Shown: positions 32,838 through 41,251 of the stretch, piece by piece
Position numbering within the stretch: position 1 is the stretch's first letter
Layout: every line of letters starts with the position of its first letter
Assembly: GCA_022791875.1 (NCBI GenBank)
Contig: JAAVZX010000042.1
Coordinates: 1-42,910, forward strand
Source of the DNA: Oscillibacter sp.
GTDB lineage: Bacteria > Bacillota > Clostridia > Oscillospirales > Oscillospiraceae
Direction of reading: 5' to 3'
Length of the DNA: 42,910 nt
Notes under the pieces: generated by a model
What the model was told of the DNA's origin: nothing
The model's database searches: none
What the model saw: only the letters and a program-made list of their open reading frames with translations
Translations under genes and position numbers: made by a program

Positions 32838-34408
32838 GAAAGCTCTATCGCACGATTGAAGACGTTCTGAACTCCCCCTGGGCCGCTGCCGCTCCTTCGG
32901 TGAAAACCACGGATCGGGTGCTGCGTTCCACGAAGTTGGAGGACAGCATTTACAAGGATCTTCGGGCCGGTGACGGCGGTCTGGATCAGATTGAGCAGGA
33001 TGCGGAGAAGAAGCTACACTCCTTCCCCGCCCTCTCTCGAGACATTTTTCAGACCTTCTACTCTCTGATGCCCCGGAAGAACGAAGCGGAACCCCTGTCT
33101 GCGTCGGCACGGAAGTTCAACGCGCCGATCCTGGACCATGTGACCCAAAGCGAGGATTTTCCCACGCTGAAAAGCGTCTGCGAGGGCCGGGAATTTCCTG
33201 CCTATGAAGCGGCGGCGGAGTTCATCTCCAGAACCGCCGGAGAGCTGGACGGCCTTCTCTCCGATATTGGAGGGGACAAGGGCGGCCTGAACACCCTGGA
33301 AAAGCTGGAGGCGGCAGAGAAACAGGCACAGGAAGAACTTTCAAATTTGCTGGATATGCTCCGGCGGACTCCGGGCAGTAAGGAACTGGAACAGTCGGTT
33401 ATCAAGGTGGCAAACCAGGCGGAGAGCAAACGCCGTCAGGTGGAGGCCGTGGGCAAGATGATCGACGCCAGCGCCGCCGGAAATCAAGAGGCTATTTCCG
33501 CTCTTGTGGCCCAGGCGGTACAGTCTGCGACGGAGAAGGCGGAAGAGGTTCAGGCTATCATCGGCGCCTGGAGTGATGAACCCGGCAATCTGGAGCGAAA
33601 CGAGGTCAATGAAGAACTCCTGGCGCAGGTACGAAAGAGCGATGTTCTGAAAAGCGTCGCTAAATACCTGGGCCGGTTTCGGGAGATCTTCGCCCAGGGC
33701 AAGCGGAACGGCTACGCCTATGGCCGGGGAGAGAAATACTCCCTGGAGCTGGGGAATGACATTTCCAAGGCTATTACCTCAGAACTGGCGATGCTGGCCT
33801 CTCCGAAAACGATGCCGCTGTTCCTGCAAAAGTATCAGCGGAAACAGATCAAGCAGTACCAGCGACGGGAGCCGGTCTATAAGGGCATGGGGGACATCAT
33901 CTGCTGTCTGGATGAGTCCGGTTCCACTTATGGGGACCCTGCCGCATGGGGCAAAGCTGTGGCGCTGACGCTGCTGGAGATTGCCGCTGATGGAGGGCGA
34001 AACTTTGCCCTGATTCACTTTTCTGATTCGGGGGATTTCAAAACGGACCTGTTCCGGCCTGGCGCGTACACCATGGCAGATAAAATGAAAGCGGCGGAAA
34101 CCTTCCTGAATGGCGGCACCGACTTTGAGACACCCATGCAGGAAGCCCTGCGGCTGATGCGGGATGAGGGCTTTGAAAACGCCGACATCGTGTTCATCAC
34201 AGACGGCCAGTGCGGGATGCCGGAGCATTTCCTGACGGAGCTGCGACAGGAACAGATGGAGCGCCGCTTCACGGTCACCGGCGTTCTGCTGGACAGCGAT
34301 TACCCCGGCATCGAGTTCAGCCTGAAGCCCTTTTGCCAGAATATCTACCGCACCAGTGAGCTGGCGGGTGAGGATATCATCCGGGAACTGGTTAGCAAAC
34401 GAGTTTGA
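32834..34408 (+). CDS. viaA-like: vWA-domain protein, ViaA-like
   Basis: A 524-residue protein. The N-terminal 340 residues are helical. The C-terminal vWA domain begins near residue 350 with the metal-ion adhesion site CLDESGST (D360, S362, S364), continues with GGRNFALIHFSDSGDF and GGTDFETP, and has DIVFITDGQCGMPEHF. This order matches ViaA, the partner of RavA, and the RavA-like ATPase lies 3.3 kb upstream in the same operon. MoxR-vWA pairs are thought to remodel or insert cofactors in client complexes. ATG 32834 is chosen over an in-frame ATG at 32813 because AAAGGAG (32820-32826) is at normal distance from it. Confidence 0.86.
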   Translation: MRKLYRTIEDVLNSPWAAAAPSVKTTDRVLRSTKLEDSIYKDLRAGDGGLDQIEQDAEKKLHSFPALSRDIFQTFYSLMPRKNEAEPLSASARKFNAPILDHVTQSEDFPTLKSVCEGREFPAYEAAAEFISRTAGELDGLLSDIGGDKGGLNTLEKLEAAEKQAQEELSNLLDMLRRTPGSKELEQSVIKVANQAESKRRQVEAVGKMIDASAAGNQEAISALVAQAVQSATEKAEEVQAIIGAWSDEPGNLERNEVNEELLAQVRKSDVLKSVAKYLGRFREIFAQGKRNGYAYGRGEKYSLELGNDISKAITSELAMLASPKTMPLFLQKYQRKQIKQYQRREPVYKGMGDIICCLDESGSTYGDPAAWGKAVALTLLEIAADGGRNFALIHFSDSGDFKTDLFRPGAYTMADKMKAAETFLNGGTDFETPMQEALRLMRDEGFENADIVFITDGQCGMPEHFLTELRQEQMERRFTVTGVLLDSDYPGIEFSLKPFCQNIYRTSELAGEDIIRELVSKRV

Positions 34409-34429
34409 ATACAGAAGGCAGCGGCAGCG

Positions 34430-34456
34430 TTGACAAAATAGATGCCATGGTATTAT
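34430..34456 (+). promoter_or_regulatory. Possible promoter after the vWA gene
   Basis: A perfect -35 box TTGACA (34430-34435) is followed 15 bases later by TATTAT (34451-34456). The spacing is short, so it may be weak. It would transcribe the structured leader and the small antitoxin-like frame. Confidence 0.5.
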
Positions 34457-34469
34457 GCTTAAATAAAGT

Positions 34470-34555
34470 CCCAATTTTATTTCGTGTTCCCGATGGGATG
34501 AATGTGTTGCACCGCAATGGGTTTTATGGTGGTAGGAACACAAAAGCGAATTGGG
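34470..34555 (+). other. Structured leader RNA candidate
   Basis: Two perfect 7-bp inverted repeats are nested: CCCAATT (34470-34476) with AATTGGG (34549-34555), and GTGTTCC (34484-34490) with GGAACAC (34535-34541), with a small inner stem TTGC/GCAA (34507-34510, 34514-34517). Together they would fold into a three-stem structure ending 29 bases before the start of the small frame at 34584. It matches no regulatory RNA class that I recognise. Confidence 0.55.
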
Positions 34556-34583
34556 GGTAAATAAAAAAGGAGAGGAAATCTTT

Positions 34584-34715
34584 ATGGAAACCGTTAAACA
34601 TATGACAGAGAATGCGGCCTGGGAAACATTTCAGAAGGGCCTCAACAACTTTTCTGAGGATTTCCTTGCAGACGGCAGGGAGGGAGAATCCATGTCAGAA
34701 AGAGATAGTCTGTGA
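34584..34715 (+). CDS. Small antitoxin-like protein, possibly truncated
   Basis: A 43-residue protein starting METVKHMTENAAWETFQKGL, with a clear AAAAAGGAGAGG site upstream. The second half (FSEDFLADGREGESMSERDS) resembles the C-terminal tails of VapB-type antitoxins, which end in a DFL-R-Q pattern, but no AbrB or ribbon-helix DNA-binding domain is present and no toxin follows; an IS3 fragment lies 116 bases downstream. It may be a relic or an independent small protein. Confidence 0.45.
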   Translation: METVKHMTENAAWETFQKGLNNFSEDFLADGREGESMSERDSL

Positions 34716-34831
34716 CATTTATTTTCTTTGAAGTCAGGCCATAAATCCTGAAAATCAGATAAAATCCATGACATAAAACTGCAAGAGCGAAACGAATTGT
34801 CCCAGATTGTGCGGACAGCATAAAAAGGCCT

Positions 34832-35040
34832 CTAGCAGGAATAATGAGCATTAAGTGGAGTGGCGCAACACAGTGGCGTCACTCCAGTCTTTATCTGGAT
34901 ACGCTTGTGATTGTACAAGTTGATGAAATTGCCAATGAGTTCGTTGGCTTGTTGGAAGACAGCAATTTTGGGTGGTAGATACATTTAGTCTTAAGGGTGG
35001 AGAAGAAATTTTCAGCCATAGCAATCATAGGCCCATCGCA
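34832..35040 (-). pseudogene. IS3-family transposase (OrfB) C-terminal fragment
   Basis: On the minus strand two frames together give the C-terminus of an IS3/IS150-type transposase: MAENFFSTLKTKCIY in one frame, carrying the conserved ENFFSTLK with the catalytic Glu, then ANELIGNFINLYNHKRIQIK and TGVTP in another. One frameshift and the missing N-terminal part make it dead. The upstream end stops where the IS256 remnant begins, so one element probably inserted into or next to the other. Confidence 0.82.
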
Positions 35041-35041
35041 A

Positions 35042-35730
35042 AAAGTTGTGTAAGTGAAATTTTACAAAGTCAAGTTTGGGGCTGCGGAAGCGGAGCAGTT
35101 CGCCGACAGGATGCCTTGGGTGCTCCATTCCCTTACGCCCAGGATGGTATGCGCACAACTAGCGGCGTGAATGCTGTCACAGGCGCGGGAGAACCCTAAT
35201 GAAAGGGGATAGCCAGCCGTCCATCTAACGAACAAGATTTCTAGCTGGCTGTGCACCAGATCCCAATTCAGACACCTAGCGTACCAATGCTTCATAATGC
35301 GCTGAGAGGTCAGATAGGGCATCCGGCGCAGAGAATCGTCTTTGGTAAAGATGGGCGTATTCTTCGTGATCTGCCGGAACTGGAGCTTCAGGCCCTCAAT
35401 GATGTTGGTCGTGTATATGATCTTCCGCATCTTAGGCGGGTATTCATAAAACGTGCTCAGTACATCCCAGTGCTCATCCCAGCTTTTCACGCAAGAGGGG
35501 TACTGCTTCCGCTACTTCTCCGCAAACTGAAGCAAGTTCTTCTTCGTCTTTTCCAGGGCCATGGAGGTGTAGAGCCTCAGATCTGCGGTCACCTGCTTGA
35601 TATCCTCCCAACTGACGAAATGGGCGGAGGTACGGATCTGGTGGACGATGCAGCGCTGGAGACGGTTGCCTGGATACACTGCCCGAATGGCCTCCATCAT
35701 GCAACAGAGGCCGTCTATGCAGAATGAAGC
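35042..35730 (-). mobile_element. IS256-family insertion sequence remnant, second copy
   Basis: A minus-strand remnant of an IS256-type element. Its transposase-coding part lies at about 35230-35728 and its non-coding end at 35046-35090 matches the end of the copy at 16.3-17.1 kb (TTGTGTAAG, then a spacer, CAAGTTTGG). The left end is lost at the junction with the SLATT-like gene, whose stop lies 15 bases away. Confidence 0.75.
35230..35728 (-). pseudogene. IS256-family transposase, truncated and frameshifted
   Basis: Two minus-strand frames show the C-terminal half of the transposase: MEAIRAVYPGNRLQRCIVHQ, then HFVSWEDIKQVTADLRLYTS ending near 35512, and from 35490 MKSWDEHWDVLSTFYEYPPK with IIYTTNIIEGLKLQFRQITK and DDSLRRMPYLTSQRI. 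The catalytic N-terminal part is absent. It is clearly related to, but not identical with, the remnant near 16.6 kb, so the two come from different insertions of one IS type. Confidence 0.87.
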
Positions 35731-35745
35731 GCCCCCTTTTTTCTG

Positions 35746-36396
35746 TCATAATTTTGTGAAGAATTCCCGTACACCTTCCATCAGGTCTTTTTCGTTTTCC
35801 TCCATATTGTGGGAAAACTTTTGCAGGTTGCCGTCTGCAATTTGAAGAATCTGGTCAATAAATATTTTGCGAAGCTTTAATTTATTGGAACGATCAGACT
35901 GATCTGACGGGCACTCATTGGCGGGCTGGGAAATTTGGGCAGGAAGGGAGCCAAGGAGGTAATACATCATTGTAAGTTGGTACTTGTATAATGTACGACT
36001 GTGGCGGCTCCATGTTTCCTGATACTTTTTTACACTGATAATCTTGTGGATGGCAAACAGAAAAGTTCCGCCCACCAGGAGAATTTGCGCATTCAGAAAC
36101 GTCAGGTCATTGATGGATATTAGAGATTTCCTTGCAATGGCATAGTAAGGTATGACAACCAAAGAAACGGCGAGCAAAAAAAGGCATCCGATGAAAGTAT
36201 TTTTAACCATAAAGTTTTTTTGCCTGTTTTGTTTGCTTTTTTCCTTGGTTTCATTATAGACAACCTCAAAAAAATCCAGAAAAACCGTTTCGGCACCTGA
36301 TATCTCTCCCGTATCTTTTCTCCATTGATTTTTCCACATGCTGTAAAGCTCCTGCTCAAATGTTTCGTGTGCAGTTGAATTGTGATTCTTGAACAC
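35746..36396 (-). CDS. SLATT-like two-TM effector
   Basis: A 216-residue protein with two adjacent membrane segments at about residues 66-87 and 101-120, a hydrophilic N-terminus and a conserved-looking stretch SVKKYQETWSRHSRTLYKYQ directly after the second segment. This two-helix layout with a charged helical tail fits SLATT proteins, membrane effectors found beside nucleotide-signalling and other antiphage systems and described as optional partners of RADAR. The start is GTG 36396 with GGGGGATG upstream. It is divergent from the ATPase/deaminase operon. The stop sits at an IS junction, so a lost C-terminal extension cannot be ruled out. Confidence 0.72.
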   Translation of the reverse strand: MFKNHNSTAHETFEQELYSMWKNQWRKDTGEISGAETVFLDFFEVVYNETKEKSKQNRQKNFMVKNTFIGCLFLLAVSLVVIPYYAIARKSLISINDLTFLNAQILLVGGTFLFAIHKIISVKKYQETWSRHSRTLYKYQLTMMYYLLGSLPAQISQPANECPSDQSDRSNKLKLRKIFIDQILQIADGNLQKFSHNMEENEKDLMEGVREFFTKL

Positions 36397-36966
36397 TTGT
36401 CATCCCCCATTTGTATAATAATACTATGTATATGCATATATAATATAGCTTAGTATGAAGTAAAATGCAAGCAATAAAGCAACTGGGAGTATGTTCAATT
36501 GGAGAGTCAAAAGAAGTCAAAGAGAGAAAAAGGACAGTGAGGTTAGGGAAAGGGAGTGATAGAATAGAGGTTCTCCAGTTTTATCGGGTCCCCCTCTGCC
36601 TCTGCTCCGCTGGGCCATCGTTGGGATATAATGGCGCAGATCAGCATTACCCTCTTCCACCGTGAAGGTGCCACTTTTGTTGCGGCTATTGAAAATGTAT
36701 GGGTGTATAGGGACGGATGAGCTTACACTGGATAACCAATTCAGCAGCAGTCTTCTTGAAAAGAGTCTGGATATCCCGTTTGCTGTTGGAAAAACGGTTG
36801 GTGAGTTTAAAACCGTTGCCGGTTTGGACACATTCCACGTGGTTGTGTTAGATGTGGTAACTCAACTTTAACCGATGTGGCTGCATTTTTCTGTTCTTTA
36901 TTTTCCTTTCTGTCCAATATCTATTGTACTTCTGCAACTCTTCTCTCAGAAAATTTCAAAATTATA

Positions 36967-36995
36967 TTGCATGCGCTGAATATTTCTGATACAAT
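36967..36995 (+). promoter_or_regulatory. Promoter of the TPR/ATPase/deaminase operon
   Basis: TTGCAT (36967-36972) and TACAAT (36990-36995) are separated by exactly 17 bases, a good primary-sigma promoter. Transcription would begin near 37002, giving a leader of about 73 bases that contains three direct repeats. Confidence 0.72.
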
Positions 36996-37021
36996 TGAAT
37001 AAATCATATCGATTGCAAATT

Positions 37022-37063
37022 GTTACAATTTGGTTACAATTTGGATAATCTGGTCACAATTGG
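37022..37063 (+). repeat. Direct repeats in the operon leader, possible operator
   Basis: GTTACAATTTG (37022), GTTACAATTTG (37034, one base into the repeat unit) and GTCACAATTGG (37053) are three near-identical units spaced about 11 and 20 bases apart, close to one and two helical turns. They lie between the promoter and the TTG start, a position suited to a repressor or activator. Confidence 0.55.
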
Positions 37064-37074
37064 AGTGTTTTTCT

Positions 37075-38487
37075 TTGAATATAAGTCTATTTCGTATTAT
37101 CCGAACGGTTGAATGTGCCCCAGAAAAAGAGGTTATCAAGGAGTTCCTGCGCTTTATCGGCTGTATGGTCAGCGATCATCCAGTGCTTGATAGAGATGAT
37201 ACTGTAAAAAGGAAAATCGAGGAGAATAGGGAAGAAGCAGTTGATCTCTATCTCTTGGATAAAGAGGTTGAGGAATGCAGAGAGGGGTTCATCGTTAAAG
37301 AAATGGAGTCAGCCGGAAACGGTTGGGCCTTTCAGGTGAATATTAAAAAATTCCGAAAAGAAAGGAAGCAGGAGTTCGAGGAAGAAAGGGTACCTGTAGG
37401 ATATAATCTTTTAATAAAAGAGATTATTGACGCCGTTTGGCCGAAGAATGGGCAAGAGAATATAAAAGGAAAGAATGGCGAATTAAAAACAATTGCGGAT
37501 GTTTTCTTTACAAAAAATCTATTTGGACTTTTTCAATGTAAACGCTCCTTCCGGATTATCAATATGGTGGAGGTTTATGGCCCTCGGTTCCGGTTCGGTG
37601 AGGAAAAACGTCGAATTGACGTTGGAAATCCGGAAAACTTGACAACGAAATATATTAATGGTATGTTGGAAAGATTTGGCGACGCTTATAAGGAACTTTG
37701 CAACATCAAGAATCCTGGTATTTATGCCTGTTATGCGAAGGTGAATATGGCCAGAAAAATCCGGGAAGTGTGCTCTCAGCTTGAGAACGCTCCGAAAACT
37801 ATGTTCCGAGATGTGGTGGAAGCGAAAATGCTGCTTTCCGAACTGGACGATTTGTACAAACTGGATCCGAAATATATGGGCACGCTGTTCCTGGCGGCCG
37901 CCGTCTGCAAAAGCGATTCTGCGCTGTATTTGACCTCTGCAAATTATTTCCGTCTATTGCTGGATTTGATCGAGGGGCAAAGCGGGGCATTTTATTCCTT
38001 TGCCTATTACGAGTATGGACGGCAATTGGAACGGGTTTTCCGGGATTGGGACTCAGCTATCCTTTTTTACAAGAAGGCAGTATCCCTGAACCTGCTGAAT
38101 TATCAGGCGTACTTTAAGTTGGGTTGCTACGAGGCGTATAAGGGCAGGTATCAAGAGGCGATAGAGTGTTTCCAGATTCTTCACAGCATAATCATAAATA
38201 ACTATGCCAAAAGTGGAAAGGCGGATATAAGTTATAAGAATTTATCGCTGAAAATCATTCAGTATCTATATAAGACGGATATTTGGCTATGGATTTTGAA
38301 CAAAGACCGCGGCTATAACATTTCTGCAGACATGGATCGGCAGAGGGCGCAGTTCGACGCGGAGCAATACAAGGAAAACGAATGTATTCGTGAAATATAT
38401 GGGGATGAGAGCGACACCTGGAAGGAACTGCAAGAGTATCACAAACAAAGCCTTCCCGTTAAGATTATGAAAGAGGTTGTGCGTTGA
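37075..38487 (+). CDS. TPR protein at the head of the RADAR-like operon, function unknown
   Basis: A 470-residue soluble protein. The first 230 residues are unrecognised and charged. The C-terminal half is helical, with TPR-type repeats clearest at about residues 310-375: YYEYGRQLERVFRDWDSAIL, then FYKKAVSLNLLNYQAYFKLG, CYEAYKGRYQEAIECFQILH. TTG 37075 is chosen for GGAG (37062-37065) at 9 nt; TTGs at 37030 and 37060 lack a suitable site. It ends 40 bases before the ATPase gene and is transcribed with it. I know of no such gene in described RADAR loci; it may sense phage products, recruit RNA or regulate assembly. Those roles are inference. Confidence 0.78.
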   Translation: MNISLFRIIRTVECAPEKEVIKEFLRFIGCMVSDHPVLDRDDTVKRKIEENREEAVDLYLLDKEVEECREGFIVKEMESAGNGWAFQVNIKKFRKERKQEFEEERVPVGYNLLIKEIIDAVWPKNGQENIKGKNGELKTIADVFFTKNLFGLFQCKRSFRIINMVEVYGPRFRFGEEKRRIDVGNPENLTTKYINGMLERFGDAYKELCNIKNPGIYACYAKVNMARKIREVCSQLENAPKTMFRDVVEAKMLLSELDDLYKLDPKYMGTLFLAAAVCKSDSALYLTSANYFRLLLDLIEGQSGAFYSFAYYEYGRQLERVFRDWDSAILFYKKAVSLNLLNYQAYFKLGCYEAYKGRYQEAIECFQILHSIIINNYAKSGKADISYKNLSLKIIQYLYKTDIWLWILNKDRGYNISADMDRQRAQFDAEQYKENECIREIYGDESDTWKELQEYHKQSLPVKIMKEVVR

Positions 38488-38527
38488 ACCGTACTGGCGG
38501 AAGCGCGAGACAGAAATAAAGGAGAAA

Positions 38528-41251
38528 ATGGCGGTGAGCAGAATGGGGAAAAGCGGCGGGAGCACACAGTCCATGGAAAGAGTGTTGAAAATCGATACAC
38601 TCTTCACCGAGGGGGTTATCATAGACAGCGCTGATGAAATCGAACAATCTCTTATGTCCAGAGAATACCATCAGGCTGGAGAAATGGTTTGCCGGATTGT
38701 CAAAAGAAATGAACAGCTTCATTCCTGGGGATGCCTGGAAAGTCAGAAAAGGCCCAAGAATACGGGAGCGGAAAAGGTTGAGAATATTATTTCTTTCGTC
38801 GGAGAACGGGGCATGGGGAAAACTTCGGTTATGCGGTCGTTCATGGAGTTCCTGACATATGAAAATACTGGCAGGGAAAGCGTGAAATTCCTCTTGAGAA
38901 CCGGTGGGGGGCGGGATTTGCTGGACAGCGTTTATTTTGTCCCTTTGCGCTATATTGATGCCAGCGTCCTGAAATCCAGCGAGGACGTTATGGAAATCAT
39001 TTTGGCTAGGATGTTCCGGTATGTCCGGGAGCTGATTGACGAATCCGGCGGACAGGGATTTGGAATGGCGGACCGGGAGGAAACGCGGGCACTGTTCCGG
39101 CAGTTTGAGCGGGTGTATCAGGCGATTATGACGCTGAATGAAAAAAGTGAGTTTGAGCCGGGGGAATCCGCGTTGCTGCGCCTCCAGAGCCTGAACAGCA
39201 GCTTTTCTTTGGCGGACAGTTTCCAGGCCCTGGTGGAGTCTTTCTTGAAATTTACTGCGGAGAGTAGGGGGTACTTTCGCCACGGTTGGAATTCTTGTGC
39301 CCGAACGCCCTATCTTGTGATCGCCTTGGATGATGTGGACCGTTATATGCCGGATCCGGTGAAAGGCGAGCCAAGAAAGGGCGTTTATACGCTTTTGGGA
39401 CAGATTGACGAATATTTGAAAATTCCCGGTGTCATTGTGCTAATGACCTATGACGACGCACTTTTGAAAATTAACTGCCGGACGTACATAAAAGAAAAAT
39501 ATAAACTTGATGACGCGGATGCAGAAAATCACCAAGTAGAACAGTACCTGACAAAAATAATTCCGGCCAGACAAAAAATATATATGCCCAATCTGGCGTG
39601 GAAAGATTCTATGGCGCAGGATCGCCTGCAAATCGAGATTGAAAAAAGAAGCTCTCACCAACCGTTCCCCAAGGTGAAAGAGGAATTGGAGAATGGAGGG
39701 GAACCTTTTAAGCTGTCATCAAAGGAGCTTACACTTTGCTATTTAGCCGAGCAATATGGATGTTTTTTCGATGCAGGCGGACAGAAGAAGCATTTTTTTG
39801 AGGAGCAGAATCTGCGCAGGCTGACAGATTTGGTTCTGGCTCTGCAATTGAGAGAGCAGGAGAAGGAAGAAAATTATAGCTATTCCAAGCTGATTTCTTA
39901 TATCTATAATCATTTTAGCGCTGCCGTCTTAACAGGGGCGGAAGCGGCCCTATTCAGCGAATGGATGGAGAAGACGGTTGACCGCCGAAGCAGAGATATT
40001 ATCAACTATATTCGCTCCCAGCGTGGTTCCCAACGTGCAGAGAGCGGAAAACCGCTGGAAAACAGAGACAGGGACAGAGACAAAGAACTGGACAAGATGA
40101 TAAAAGAAGTAGTGACAGGCGGCAGGACAAAAGACGAAAAAGCGGAGGATGATTGGCGGTACAGCTATGGAGAATTACTTTATAACCTTTACCAATCGAC
40201 CCGCACAGAAGGTGGAAAAAAAAGGGTCTTTTCCAAGAAGATGGTGCAGTGTATTTTAGCTTCTTATTCTGTAGTGTTGCCATATTTAGATAAAAATGAC
40301 GAGACTGTTTTATTGAAAAGGGTTATAGGAAGCTCGGTTGCCGGTCAGTGGGCAAATGAATTCTTTCCAAAGATTGTTGTAAAATGGATAGCGGATGGTG
40401 TTATAGATGGTCGAAATATTACACAAGCTGGGGCATGTGATATCAGAGGAGTTTTAAACGCATATGTTCGCATTCAGTGCACCTCCTTTGGTGTGATTGA
40501 TGAATTATGTCAATCCTCTAATAAAATTACAGAATTGTATAAGCAGATAGGATATTTGATTCCGGCAATTGAATTGTTTAGTATGTTCTTTACAGAACTT
40601 CACAAGGCTAATAAACCCTGTAAATATGGATGGTATTGGGAAAAAGAAGGAATAAACGATTTTTCTCTTGGGATAAATGCGGATTCTGCGTGTTTCAACA
40701 TTTTTAACTTTGTTGTTAACTCCTTTGATCCAGATACTTTCTTTGAAGATGTAGATCATACATTGTGTTCGCTGATTGGCCGATGGGGAATAGAAGAAAA
40801 AGAAGCGAAAAAAATAATTAGTCAGTGTTCTTTAAAAGGAGAATATACAAGCTGGCGGGAGAAATATGGCCATTGCGCAATGCCGTTTCAGCACTTTGAT
40901 ATGATGTATAACATTATGAAACGACAGCAGAACAATTCGGATAACCGGTTTGAGCGGGAGATAGAACCCAAAGACTTTTTAAAACAATGTACGGAGCTCT
41001 ATAATAACATCAGTACAGCATTGGAAAAGCAGGATGATTTTTATAACAAGTGCCTTTCTGGCGCGGGTAAGTCAAAATTTCAGGAAATATATGATTCTTG
41101 TCCTTTTATCGATTATATTTGTGGAAAATTGCCCAAGAAATGTGATGTAAAGAACAGAGTTAAGGAATTGCTTGAGGAGTTCCTTATATCATTTTTTGCT
41201 AATTTAGCTAAAGCTCCTAGAAAGCCCGATATGATATCTAAACAATCATGA
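38528..41251 (+). CDS. rdrA: RdrA-like P-loop ATPase of a RADAR antiphage system
   Basis: A 907-residue P-loop ATPase. Walker A is GERGMGKTS at residues 92-100 and the Walker B region is LVIALDDVDRY at 263-273, followed by a sensor-like VIVLMTYDDALL. The remaining 600 residues are helical with a charged, Arg/Asp/Lys-rich segment near 520-560. Size, ATPase-first position and the overlapping downstream HxH protein fit RdrA, the ring-forming ATPase of RADAR that is thought to deliver substrates to RdrB. ATG 38528 has AAAGGAG 3 nt upstream; GTG 38534, with better spacing, is an alternative. The stop overlaps the next start (ATGA). Confidence 0.82.
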   Translation: MAVSRMGKSGGSTQSMERVLKIDTLFTEGVIIDSADEIEQSLMSREYHQAGEMVCRIVKRNEQLHSWGCLESQKRPKNTGAEKVENIISFVGERGMGKTSVMRSFMEFLTYENTGRESVKFLLRTGGGRDLLDSVYFVPLRYIDASVLKSSEDVMEIILARMFRYVRELIDESGGQGFGMADREETRALFRQFERVYQAIMTLNEKSEFEPGESALLRLQSLNSSFSLADSFQALVESFLKFTAESRGYFRHGWNSCARTPYLVIALDDVDRYMPDPVKGEPRKGVYTLLGQIDEYLKIPGVIVLMTYDDALLKINCRTYIKEKYKLDDADAENHQVEQYLTKIIPARQKIYMPNLAWKDSMAQDRLQIEIEKRSSHQPFPKVKEELENGGEPFKLSSKELTLCYLAEQYGCFFDAGGQKKHFFEEQNLRRLTDLVLALQLREQEKEENYSYSKLISYIYNHFSAAVLTGAEAALFSEWMEKTVDRRSRDIINYIRSQRGSQRAESGKPLENRDRDRDKELDKMIKEVVTGGRTKDEKAEDDWRYSYGELLYNLYQSTRTEGGKKRVFSKKMVQCILASYSVVLPYLDKNDETVLLKRVIGSSVAGQWANEFFPKIVVKWIADGVIDGRNITQAGACDIRGVLNAYVRIQCTSFGVIDELCQSSNKITELYKQIGYLIPAIELFSMFFTELHKANKPCKYGWYWEKEGINDFSLGINADSACFNIFNFVVNSFDPDTFFEDVDHTLCSLIGRWGIEEKEAKKIISQCSLKGEYTSWREKYGHCAMPFQHFDMMYNIMKRQQNNSDNRFEREIEPKDFLKQCTELYNNISTALEKQDDFYNKCLSGAGKSKFQEIYDSCPFIDYICGKLPKKCDVKNRVKELLEEFLISFFANLAKAPRKPDMISKQS

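Larger units (their letters stand above)
36397..37074. other. Intergenic region between SLATT-like gene and RADAR-like operon
   Basis: No gene is supported across these 678 bases. The segment 36660-36870 has a modest open frame (LLLRLLKMYGCIGTDELTLD) that could be a decayed gene or IS fragment, but I cannot place it. Both strands have open stretches of similar quality, so neither is convincing. AT-rich DNA follows to 37021 and carries the operon promoter. Confidence 0.45.

Noticed and set aside
35746..36396. Two-TM protein as Csx27 instead of SLATT
   Set aside because: Csx27-type proteins usually show four membrane segments; only two are seen here, followed by a helical tail that suits SLATT better.
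36517..36871. Overlapping open frames on both strands between the SLATT-like gene and the operon promoter
   Set aside because: Neither has a good ribosome-binding site or a recognisable domain; they oppose each other, so I describe the region as intergenic.
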